A stretch of DNA of 64,000 bases from Candidatus Nitrospira neomarina (GTDB taxonomy: Bacteria; Nitrospirota; Nitrospiria; Nitrospirales; UBA8639), in the NCBI RefSeq assembly GCF_032051675.1, contig NZ_CP116968.1, positions 1,674,001 to 1,738,000 of the forward strand. The letters run 5' to 3'. A model generated the notes under the pieces. The model worked only from the letters and a program-made list of their open reading frames with translations, ran no database searches and was not told the origin of the DNA. Within the stretch, counting starts at the first letter, position 1. The number at the start of each line of letters is the position of its first letter. Shown here piece after piece: positions 46,221 through 54,299 of the stretch. The position numbers and the translations under genes were made by a program.

Positions 46221-47078
46221 ATGATGAAGCAGACAAAACACATGATTGGGATTGTTTCGGCTGCGGCCGTCGTCACCTTGGTCCTCGGCGTGGGGACAAC
46301 TGTTGTCACAGCCACTGAGCCGTGCGGCGACTTCGGTGAATGCAAAGCGCTGATCGAGATCAACGCAACGGACGGGGACATCGGTTTTCACTTCTTAATG
46401 GACGGCGACGACTTAAACTCAGCGCAAATCAACGACCCCAACGGCGCGAAGGTCTTCGAGGATCAGGCCAAGGGCCCTCTGCGGGAGCAGAAGTTGACGG
46501 AGACGTTTGCCGAGAGCGCTGAACCGCTCTGCTGGGACGCTCCTGATGCGGAGCCCGACGACGAGATCGTCACCCTCGAGGAGTTCCTGGAGCGCTGGAC
46601 GGCAGGCACCTATGTCTTCACCGGAATGGGAGACCAAGGCGAGAAGTCGAGGGGTCAAACGGAACTCACGTACGAGCTGCCGGCGGCTCCTGGGGCCGTG
46701 ATGTTTGACGGCAGCGTGATCACATGGATGGCCGGAGATGACTTAGGGAATTGCGCGTCGAACGCTGACCTCGACGACCTGGTCACAGCCGGCGTTCTTC
46801 CAAAACACCCGGAGGACGTGGATGTCGACGCCTTTGAGATCGTTCTTGAGCCCGACGTCGAGGATGGTGACCCGACGGGCTCGCTCAAGTTCAGCGTCCG
46901 AGTGCCCGGGGATATCGCCATAAAGGCCGTCACTGTACCCGCCGATTACCTCGCGTCCCTTCCTGACGATACACCGGTGAAGATCGAGGTCGGCGCGATC
47001 GGCGGCGACGACAACGCGACCTTCAGCGAGGCGGACGGCTTCTGCGTCAACGATACGGGGCCAGGGGGGTGCGATTAG
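46221..47078 (+). CDS. Acidic exported protein with fibronectin-like C-terminal domain
   Basis: 285 aa. A signal peptide ends V-V-T-A-T, followed by an Asp/Glu-rich mature protein. The N-terminal part (A-L-I-E-I-N-A-T-D-G-D-I-G-F-H-F-L) and a C-terminal strand pattern (F-E-I-V-L-E-P, S-L-K-F-S-V-R-V-P-G-D, V-T-V-P-A-D-Y-L-A-S-L, V-K-I-E-V-G-A-I-G-G-D-D) look like two Ig/FN3-type domains. GGAG precedes the ATG. The gene has markedly higher G+C and different codon use (many GAC/GTC/CTC) from its neighbours and lies just after an IS remnant, so it is probably acquired. It has its own terminator at 47182. Function unknown. Confidence 0.75.
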   Translation: MMKQTKHMIGIVSAAAVVTLVLGVGTTVVTATEPCGDFGECKALIEINATDGDIGFHFLMDGDDLNSAQINDPNGAKVFEDQAKGPLREQKLTETFAESAEPLCWDAPDAEPDDEIVTLEEFLERWTAGTYVFTGMGDQGEKSRGQTELTYELPAAPGAVMFDGSVITWMAGDDLGNCASNADLDDLVTAGVLPKHPEDVDVDAFEIVLEPDVEDGDPTGSLKFSVRVPGDIAIKAVTVPADYLASLPDDTPVKIEVGAIGGDDNATFSEADGFCVNDTGPGGCD

Positions 47079-47576
47079 ACCCCCTTGCTGTCCAGATACT
47101 CGGCCGATCGGCGGTTGGGGTGAACGAGCGTCCCGTGAGCCGCTCTCGGCCCCTCGACGATATAGAGTTATTCAACCATTGAGCCTCACACCGTCGGGTG
47201 TGGGGCTTTTTGTTTTAGGAATCTTCCCATAATTTCGCATTCCCCTTATTCTCCAAATTTTGTATGGTTAATAATCCGAGGGCCGAGAGCGCGGAATGTG
47301 AAAAGGACCGATCTGAAACTGCCTTTAAGATCATCGGATGACGACTATTTCAGTTAAACTCTTCCAACTACCAATCCGAAACAAAAAAGTGAGTGGGGAA
47401 GGGTTAAGGTTATTCGATGAAAATTTCATTCATCGTCTTCTGGAAAGAGATCATCAGGAATGGCCTTTACGATCATTCGCCCCCATGAATTCATGAAGGG
47501 CCGACCAACATAGCCAACGGCTCCTTGATGCAAACGCTATTTACTGAGAAGACATTGAAGAGTTAAGATAACTTTG
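47079..47576. other. Intergenic region upstream of the copper operon
   Basis: 498 bases. It contains the rho-independent terminator at 47182-47217, then ~350 bases with no gene. A perfect 7-bp inverted repeat CGATGAA-N7-TTCATCG lies at 47415-47435, 142 bp before the operon start, and may be an operator. No CueR/CopY-like box was recognised. Confidence 0.45.
47182..47217 (+). terminator. Rho-independent terminator
   Basis: An 11-bp stem (AGCCTCACACC / GGTGTGGGGCT, one G-T pair) with loop GTCG is followed by TTTTTGTTTT. It lies 104 nt after the stop of the acidic exported protein gene and insulates the copper operon. Confidence 0.9.
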
Positions 47577-47939
47577 ATGAGATCCTTCCCGAAATTGTTA
47601 GCCCTCTTCCTCATTGGTCTGTTCCTTGCGTTCAGCTTTAACGCCTATGCCTGCGTGGTGCCGGTCTTTGACAAAATCCCGGTAACTCAAGTGAGTGATT
47701 GCACCATGCCGGGGGAAGAGCCTGTTACTCAGTTCTGTGACGGGTTTAAAACTCTTGCGGTCCAATCGAGTATCGATACCCCTTCAAACAGCCAGGCGCA
47801 TGCCCCCTTCATTGGCGAAATGGCCCTGCTTCTCCCTGACCTTGTCCCCTCCTCCAGAACATTTATCTTTCCACCCGGTACCGGCCATGTGGCCGTACCA
47901 GAAGATCTTCTCCTCCTCATCTCGGTTTTTCGTATTTGA
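47577..47939 (+). CDS. Small exported protein at the head of the copper operon
   Basis: About 120 aa. A signal peptide (L-L-A-L-F-L-I-G-L-F-L-A-F-S-F-N-A-Y-A-C) is followed by a polar region with three further Cys (V-S-D-C-T-M-P-G, T-Q-F-C-D-G) and a hydrophobic C-terminal end. TTG 47574 is a possible upstream start. Proteins of this style head metal-efflux operons in other bacteria without known function. It lies 172 nt before cusC. Confidence 0.55.
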   Translation: MRSFPKLLALFLIGLFLAFSFNAYACVVPVFDKIPVTQVSDCTMPGEEPVTQFCDGFKTLAVQSSIDTPSNSQAHAPFIGEMALLLPDLVPSSRTFIFPPGTGHVAVPEDLLLLISVFRI

Positions 47940-48111
47940 TCCCCTCCCCGTTTCTCCGTTCATCACCAATTCCCTGAATTCACGACCTTACTGATCCCGG
48001 TCTGACGCCTTCAGGCCTGATCGACAGGACTTTTTCTCCTTCCTGCTTCTTTGGATTTTAGGCAGAACCGGTGAGGAGTCCATGGTCACCACATAACAAG
48101 CGGAGTTAACC

Positions 48112-49386
48112 ATGCACCAGATAATTTTCAGATACATGGTGATAGTGGCATTCGGAATGGTATGGCTTGGGCCGCCAGGTTCACTCGCGGCTCAACCACC
48201 CGGCACGACTGAACCGGTCTTGGAGCTCGTGCCCCTGATCCAGGAAGCCATTCAAAAGAATCCTGAGATCGCCTCAACACAAGAGCAGGTCTTGGCCATG
48301 AAGGAGCGCGCCCCTCAAGTGGGAGCTCTGGCCGACCCCGAATTAAAGGTTCAGTTGTGGAATACGCCTGATTCGCTGAATGTCACCAAAACGCAAACGG
48401 TTATCTACGGGGTTGCGCAACAATTCCCCTTCCCGGGATTGCTCTCGAAGAAAGCCGAGGTGGCGACACGGGAAGCCGACCAGGCGGAACAACGCGTGGC
48501 CGCCAAAGTCCGCGAAATCACCGCCGCGGTCAAGATGGCCTTTTTTGAGCTGTTGTTCGCGCACAAAGCCATTGAGGTTCATCATGAACAGCAAAAATTG
48601 CTCCGGCAGTTCTTTGATATTGCCAATGCCAAATACGGAGTGGGAACCCGAACACAGGTAGATGTCCTGCGAGCTCAGGTAGAGCTGTCAAAGATTTCCC
48701 AACAATTACCCGTCCTCAATCAACGACGGGAAACCGCTCAAGCTCATCTCAATACCATTCTGGATCGTGATCCCCATGCTCCGCTTGGTATCCCGCGAGC
48801 ACCACGTCCTCAACCGCTGACTCGCTCGCTTGAAGAACTCCAGGAGCATGCGCTTCGACTCCGCCCGGAACTTCAAGAAGCTGATCTGGCGGTGACGCGA
48901 TTTCAGTCGGCCACACAACTGGCCAAATTGCGGTACTACCCACACCTTCGGGTGGAACTCCAGCGCTGGCAAAATTACCACACCGACGACGGATTCGGGG
49001 GGAATCTGATGGTGAACATTCCCTTCGCGTTCTGGACTAAACCGAAGTATGACGCAGGTGTCAGGGAAGCTGCAGCGCAGGTCAGATCCGCACAAGCCAA
49101 GCAACAGACCCTTGTCACCCTCACGCGCTTTCAGGTCAAAGATCTGGTGGTGCAAATTGAGGCCACGCAAGAGGTTCTGGAACTCTATCGCACCACCATC
49201 CTTCCTCAGGCACAGCAGGTTCTCCAAGCCGCCCATGCGGGCTATCGGACGGATCGCACGGATTTTTTGGATCTGATCGAGGCGGAACGCGCGCTCATCG
49301 CCTTTCGGCTTGAATATATCCGGGCGCTCGTGAACCGGGAACAGCAAGTCGCCCAACTTGAACGCGTGCTGGGCGGAGACTTGTAA
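48112..49386 (+). CDS. cusC: CusC-type outer-membrane efflux protein (TolC family)
   Basis: 424 aa with a cleavable signal peptide (G-P-P-G-S-L-A-A-Q) rather than a lipobox. The TolC repeats are V-P-L-I-Q-E-A-I-Q-K-N-P-E-I near the start and H-A-L-R-L-R-P-E-L-Q-E-A in the second half, with P-Q-V-G-A-L-A-D-P-E-L and Y-G-V-G-T-R-T-Q-V-D-V-L-R-A-Q. GGAG 6 nt upstream. It is the outer-membrane duct for the adjacent copper pump. It is shorter than E. coli CusC, as often in CzcC/CusC from this type of operon. Confidence 0.88.
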   Translation: MHQIIFRYMVIVAFGMVWLGPPGSLAAQPPGTTEPVLELVPLIQEAIQKNPEIASTQEQVLAMKERAPQVGALADPELKVQLWNTPDSLNVTKTQTVIYGVAQQFPFPGLLSKKAEVATREADQAEQRVAAKVREITAAVKMAFFELLFAHKAIEVHHEQQKLLRQFFDIANAKYGVGTRTQVDVLRAQVELSKISQQLPVLNQRRETAQAHLNTILDRDPHAPLGIPRAPRPQPLTRSLEELQEHALRLRPELQEADLAVTRFQSATQLAKLRYYPHLRVELQRWQNYHTDDGFGGNLMVNIPFAFWTKPKYDAGVREAAAQVRSAQAKQQTLVTLTRFQVKDLVVQIEATQEVLELYRTTILPQAQQVLQAAHAGYRTDRTDFLDLIEAERALIAFRLEYIRALVNREQQVAQLERVLGGDL

Positions 49387-49400
49387 GAAGGAGACGCACG

Positions 49401-51083
49401 ATGCTCACGCACAAATCACCACCACGCTGGATCATCTTCGGAGTTGTGCTCTGTATCCTGATGGCAGGCCTGTTCTTTTTCAAAGAATCCTGGTGGCATG
49501 TCTTTCAATCAGCGGGAAAGACCACGAACGATGCCACGCCTACCGACCAACCCATGCCGGACATGGATACCATGAGCGACCGTTCTTCCATGGAAATGGA
49601 AACTCGCCAGGCCTATGCCATGGTGACTCCGGCACGGCAACAATTGATTGGCGTCACCACAGAGCGGGTCAGCATGCAATCGCTCCAGACGGTGATCCGT
49701 GCCGTGGGGAAGGTGGCCTATGACGAGGAACGTCTCACCCATATCAATCTTCGCATTTCGGGTTGGATTGAGGATCTCTTTGTGGATACCACAGGCCAGC
49801 TTGTTCGAAAAGGGCAGCCCTTGTTCACCCTCTACAGCCAGGAACTTGTGTCGGCGCAGGAGGAATATCTGCTTGCGATGAAAGCCAACCAGCAGATTCA
49901 GGATAGCCCTCTTCTCGAAACCCGGCATCAGACGGCACAAATGGTCCAGTCTGCACGCGACCGTCTCCGGCATTGGACATTGACGGATGGGCAGGTTGAT
50001 GACTTAGCGCGTCGTGGCAAACCGCAGACCTATGTCACAATCTATTCCCCTGTCGCCGGGTACGTGATTGACAAGCAGGTCTTTAAAGGCACGTTGGTGA
50101 AACCCGAGATGACCCTCTATGCCATTGCCGACCTGTCTACCGTGTGGGTGGAGGCGGAAGTCTTTGAGTATGAAATGCCTTTCGTCCACGTGGGGCAAGA
50201 GGGAATCCTGACCCTGGCGGCCTATCCTGGAGAAACCTTTCGAGGAGAAATTACCTTTATCTATCCCTACCTCAACCAGGAGGCCCGAACCAACACCGTT
50301 CGGCTGGTGTTCAAGAATCCGAAGCTGCGGCTGAAACCGGACATGTATGGGACTGTTCAGATTCAGGTGAATCGCGGAAGCAAGCTTGCTGTTCCTGAGG
50401 AAGCGGTGCTCGACTCCGGGATACGACAGATCGTCTATGTAGTCCGGGGAGAGGGCATGTTTGAACCACGGCAAGTCACCCTTGGTCCGAAAGTCGGCGG
50501 CTACTATGAAGTCGTCGAGGGTCTGGCTCTGGACGAACGGATCGCCACGTCCGGCACGTTTCTCCTCGATTCGGAAAGCAAGCTCATGGCGAGCTCGAAC
50601 ATGATGGGCGCGCTTGGGATGGGAGGAATACAAATGGAGCAGGCGCACATGGGCAAGATGGATATGGGAATGGATAAGGCCATGACAGGATCAGGAATGA
50701 CGCCGGAGAATAAAACACCGGCAGGAAAGAGTCAGAAGCAGGCCGCTGATCTCACGCTGGGCTTTACAACCCATCCCTCGCCCGTACACATAGGGCAAAA
50801 CCGGATACAGGTGACGGTCTCCAATCAACAAGGCACACCGGTCTCCCCTGCGCAGGTTCAACTCACCTTCACCATGCCGATGCCCGGCATGCTACCGGCT
50901 ACGGTTCCGATGACAGCAAAAGCGGAAGGCACCTATGAAGCCACGGTCAATCTTGGAATGGCGGGCCAATGGGATCTGACGATCCTGATCCAACGTGCAG
51001 GGCAGCCCGATATTCAGGAAACATTTTCGGTGATTGCCGGAGGCGGAGGAATGTCCGGGATGCCGGGCATGTCCGGAATGTGA
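49401..51083 (+). CDS. cusB: CusB-type adaptor with YtkA-like C-terminal domain and Met-rich ends
   Basis: 560 aa. A single N-terminal membrane helix is followed by a Met-rich mature start (P-M-P-D-M-D-T-M-S-D-R-S-S-M-E-M-E) like CusB's Cu(I)-binding N-terminus. The CusB core includes L-R-I-S-G-W-I-E-D-L-F-V-D-T-T-G, Y-S-P-V-A-G-Y-V-I-D-K and F-L-L-D-S-E-S-K-L. After Met-rich M-G-K-M-D-M-G-M-D-K-A-M lies a YtkA/FixH-like domain (V-T-V-S-N-Q-Q-G-T-P-V-S-P-A-Q-V, A-G-Q-W-D-L-T-I-L-I) and a G-M-S-G-M-P-G-M-S-G-M tail. GGAG precedes the ATG. It delivers Cu(I)/Ag(I) to CusA. Confidence 0.92.
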   Translation: MLTHKSPPRWIIFGVVLCILMAGLFFFKESWWHVFQSAGKTTNDATPTDQPMPDMDTMSDRSSMEMETRQAYAMVTPARQQLIGVTTERVSMQSLQTVIRAVGKVAYDEERLTHINLRISGWIEDLFVDTTGQLVRKGQPLFTLYSQELVSAQEEYLLAMKANQQIQDSPLLETRHQTAQMVQSARDRLRHWTLTDGQVDDLARRGKPQTYVTIYSPVAGYVIDKQVFKGTLVKPEMTLYAIADLSTVWVEAEVFEYEMPFVHVGQEGILTLAAYPGETFRGEITFIYPYLNQEARTNTVRLVFKNPKLRLKPDMYGTVQIQVNRGSKLAVPEEAVLDSGIRQIVYVVRGEGMFEPRQVTLGPKVGGYYEVVEGLALDERIATSGTFLLDSESKLMASSNMMGALGMGGIQMEQAHMGKMDMGMDKAMTGSGMTPENKTPAGKSQKQAADLTLGFTTHPSPVHIGQNRIQVTVSNQQGTPVSPAQVQLTFTMPMPGMLPATVPMTAKAEGTYEATVNLGMAGQWDLTILIQRAGQPDIQETFSVIAGGGGMSGMPGMSGM

Positions 51084-51093
51084 GTGATCCAAC

Positions 51094-54000
51094 ATGATTG
51101 AACGAATCATTGACTGGAGTGCGCGTCACGGCTTTTTGGTAGGAATCCTGACCCTGTTTCTGATGGGTTGGGGAATCTGGGCCGTTTATCACACCTCCCT
51201 GGATGCCCTGCCCGATCTATCCGATGTGCAAGTGATCGTCTTGACGGAGTGGCCTGGCCGAAGTCCGGATTTGATTGAGGATCAAATCACCTATCCCATT
51301 GTCACCTCGATGTTAGGCGCCCCACGCACCAAATATGTTCGAGGCCAATCGCTTCTGGGTTTGTCGTTTGTCTATATTGTGTTTCAGGACGGAACCGACA
51401 TGTATTGGGCCCGAAGCCGGGTGGTGGAATACCTGCAGGGGCTTGTAGGAAAACTGCCGGAAGGGATCTCTCCAACCTTAGGACCGGATGCGACAGGGGT
51501 CGGGTGGGTCTATCAATATGCGCTGGTGGACGAAAGCGGAAACCATAGTTTGGCCGATCTTCGCTCGTTTCAAGATTGGTATTTGCGCTATTGGTTGCAA
51601 AGTGTGCCCGGCGTGGCGGAAGTGGCGACCATCGGCGGGTTCGTGAAACAGTATCAGGTCCAGGTGGACCCCGTGAAATTACAAGGATATGGTATCGCCC
51701 TTCCCCAGGTCATACAGGCTATCCGACGCAGTAACAATGAAGTAGGAGGGCGGGTTATTGAGGCCAGTGAACGGGAATATATGGTACGGGGCCGCGGCTA
51801 CATCCAATCGCTTGACGACTTTCGAACCATTCCAATCGGAACGGACGGAAAGGGGACGCCCATTACCGTTCACGATATCGCGACCGTGACGTTCGGGCCG
51901 GATCTCAGACGTGGCATTGCTGAATTAAATGGACAAGGAGAAACCGTCGGTGGCATCGTGGTCATGCGTTATGGCGAAAATGCGCTTGACGTCATTCAAC
52001 AGGTCAAAGAACGCATAGCCACCATCACGCCCTCCATTCCCGAAGGCATTCGAATCGTTCCGGTGTATGATCGCTCAGAATTAATTCTTCGGGCCATCGC
52101 CACGCTCAAAGAAAAAGTATTGGAAATCACCATCGTCGTCAGCGTGATTAGCCTCCTTTTTTTATTTCACGTTCGCTCCGCACTGGTTCCCGTCCTCTTA
52201 CTACCCGTCGCGATTCTTCTATCATTTATTGCGATGTATTATCTGGGCGTCTCCTCGAACATCATGGCACTCTCCGGCATCGCCATCGCCATCGGAACCA
52301 TGGTCGATGCGGTCATTGTCATGGTGGAAAACGCGCACCGTCGTTTGGAGGAATGGGAACAAGGAGGACGTTCAGGCCCACGAGATGACGTCATTATTCA
52401 AGCCGCCCGGGAAGTCGGCAAGCCCCTCTTCTTTTCTTTGCTCATCATCACCGTCTCGTTTCTGCCTATCTTTACATTAGAAGCGCAGGAAGGCCGTCTG
52501 TTCAAGCCGCTGGCCTACACCAAAACCTTCGCCATGTTCTTTGCGGCATTGTTGTCCATCGGGTTGGCCCCCCTTTTGATGAAATGGTTCATTCGCGGCC
52601 GGATGATGACTGAACGACGAAATCCGCTGAACCGGTTTCTTGTATGGATCTATGCCCCTCTCCTGAAAGTTGTTCTGAAAGCCCGATGGCTGGTCGTCGG
52701 TTTAGCCATACTCGGCATGATCGTCGTCATTCCCGTCTACCAACAGTTAGGCTCTGAATTTATGCCTCCCCTGAACGAAGGCACGATTCTGTTTATGCCC
52801 ACCAGCATACCGGGCATGTCCATCAAACAAGCCTCCACCATTCTCCAAACACAAGACCGGCTATTAAAAGAATTCCCGGAAGTGGATCAAGTGATGGGCA
52901 AAATGGGGCGGGCGCGCACCGCAACCGATCCGGCACCCTTGCATATGGGCGAGACCATCGTGACCCTGAAGCCTCAAGAAGATTGGCGGCCCGGCATGAC
53001 GTGGGACACGCTCATTACCGAAATGGACAAAAAAGTGAAATTGCCGGGCATGCCGAATATTTGGTGGATGCCGATTCAAACACGAACCGAAATGCTCGCC
53101 ACCGGCATTCGCAGCAGTGTAGGCATAAGAATCCTGGGGCCCGAATTAGAAGAACTGGAACGAATCGGGCTACACATTGAAAGCCTGCTTCACACACTTC
53201 AGGGCACCCGGAATGCCTACGCCGAACGGGTCACGGGAGGGTACTATGTCGATATCGACGTGAACCGCACCGCCGCTGCCCGTTATGGCCTCACCGTTGG
53301 AGACGTGCAGGATGTCATTGAATCCGCTATTGGCGGGAAGAATATTGCATGGACCGTGGAAGGCCGTGAACGCTATCCGATTAATGTTCGATACCCACGT
53401 GATCTGCGACAGGATGTGGAAGCGCTCAAGCGCGTGCTCGTCAGCACGCCACACGGCGAACAGATCCCTCTCGCCCAACTTTCTCACATTTCCACTACCA
53501 CGGGTCCGCCTTCTGTGCGAGATGAAAATGGATCATTAGCGAGTATGGTGTTTGTCGATATTGCAGGCGAGGATCTCGGCACCTATGTTCACAAGGCCAA
53601 AGACCTGGTTCAGAAGCACATAACCCTTCCATCCGGGTATACCTTACAATGGGCAGGTCAATATCAGTATCTGGAACGGGCACAAGAAAAACTCAAAATG
53701 GTGATTCCCCTCACGTTGTTTCTCATATTCCTCCTTCTGTATCTCAATTTTCAGTCCATCCCCCGATGTCTGCTTGTATTGCTCTCGGTTCCATTCTCCT
53801 TGGTCGGGGCTATCTGGTATGTGGATGTCCTGAACTATCCTCTCAGCATTGCCGTGTGGGTCGGACTGATCGCCTTGGCAGGAGTGGCCGCAGAAACGGG
53901 GGTGATCATGGTGATGTTTTTGGACGAGGCTTGCTCCCGCCGGCAACGGGAGAATCGACTGCACTCGTTGGCGGACCTTCGTGATGCCATCATCGAAGGT

Positions 54001-54207
54001 GCCGTCTTACGAGTCCGTCCGAAAATCATGACCGCCTCGGCCATCATCCTGGGTTTGCTCCCCATCATGTGGTCCCAAGGAACGGGTGCCGATGTGATGA
54101 AACGCATCGCGGCGCCGATGATCGGCGGAATGGTCACGGCAACCGTGCTCACGCTGTTGGTCATTCCTGCCATCTATTTCATCTGGCGTCAGCGGCAATT
54201 ACAATGA
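51094..54207 (+). CDS. cusA: CusA-type Cu(I)/Ag(I) efflux RND pump
   Basis: 1037 aa (family 1040-1050). It has the heavy-metal-efflux RND start I-E-R-I-I-D-W-S-A-R-H and S-D-V-Q-V-I-V-L-T-E-W-P-G, and G-T-M-V-D-A-V-I-V-M-V-E-N-A-H in membrane helix 4. The three Met of the CusA metal site are present in F-M-P-T, L-H-M-G and E-M-L-A: Met568, Met618 and Met667, the same 50/49 spacing as Met573/623/672 of E. coli CusA. This sets it apart from CzcA (Zn/Co/Cd). The ATG is 10 nt after cusB; no SD is clear, so coupling is likely. Confidence 0.94.
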   Translation: MIERIIDWSARHGFLVGILTLFLMGWGIWAVYHTSLDALPDLSDVQVIVLTEWPGRSPDLIEDQITYPIVTSMLGAPRTKYVRGQSLLGLSFVYIVFQDGTDMYWARSRVVEYLQGLVGKLPEGISPTLGPDATGVGWVYQYALVDESGNHSLADLRSFQDWYLRYWLQSVPGVAEVATIGGFVKQYQVQVDPVKLQGYGIALPQVIQAIRRSNNEVGGRVIEASEREYMVRGRGYIQSLDDFRTIPIGTDGKGTPITVHDIATVTFGPDLRRGIAELNGQGETVGGIVVMRYGENALDVIQQVKERIATITPSIPEGIRIVPVYDRSELILRAIATLKEKVLEITIVVSVISLLFLFHVRSALVPVLLLPVAILLSFIAMYYLGVSSNIMALSGIAIAIGTMVDAVIVMVENAHRRLEEWEQGGRSGPRDDVIIQAAREVGKPLFFSLLIITVSFLPIFTLEAQEGRLFKPLAYTKTFAMFFAALLSIGLAPLLMKWFIRGRMMTERRNPLNRFLVWIYAPLLKVVLKARWLVVGLAILGMIVVIPVYQQLGSEFMPPLNEGTILFMPTSIPGMSIKQASTILQTQDRLLKEFPEVDQVMGKMGRARTATDPAPLHMGETIVTLKPQEDWRPGMTWDTLITEMDKKVKLPGMPNIWWMPIQTRTEMLATGIRSSVGIRILGPELEELERIGLHIESLLHTLQGTRNAYAERVTGGYYVDIDVNRTAAARYGLTVGDVQDVIESAIGGKNIAWTVEGRERYPINVRYPRDLRQDVEALKRVLVSTPHGEQIPLAQLSHISTTTGPPSVRDENGSLASMVFVDIAGEDLGTYVHKAKDLVQKHITLPSGYTLQWAGQYQYLERAQEKLKMVIPLTLFLIFLLLYLNFQSIPRCLLVLLSVPFSLVGAIWYVDVLNYPLSIAVWVGLIALAGVAAETGVIMVMFLDEACSRRQRENRLHSLADLRDAIIEGAVLRVRPKIMTASAIILGLLPIMWSQGTGADVMKRIAAPMIGGMVTATVLTLLVIPAIYFIWRQRQLQ

Positions 54208-54299
54208 GGTCATTGAAATTTTCTGATACGGGACATGTCAACAATACACCAAATCGTAAAAGCTCCGTCCTATGGCCGGAATATAATGGAAGTTCAACC

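Noticed and set aside
54069..54299. N-terminal extension of copA into cusA
   Set aside because: It would overlap cusA by 139 nt, and the Tat signal sits properly behind the start at 54300.
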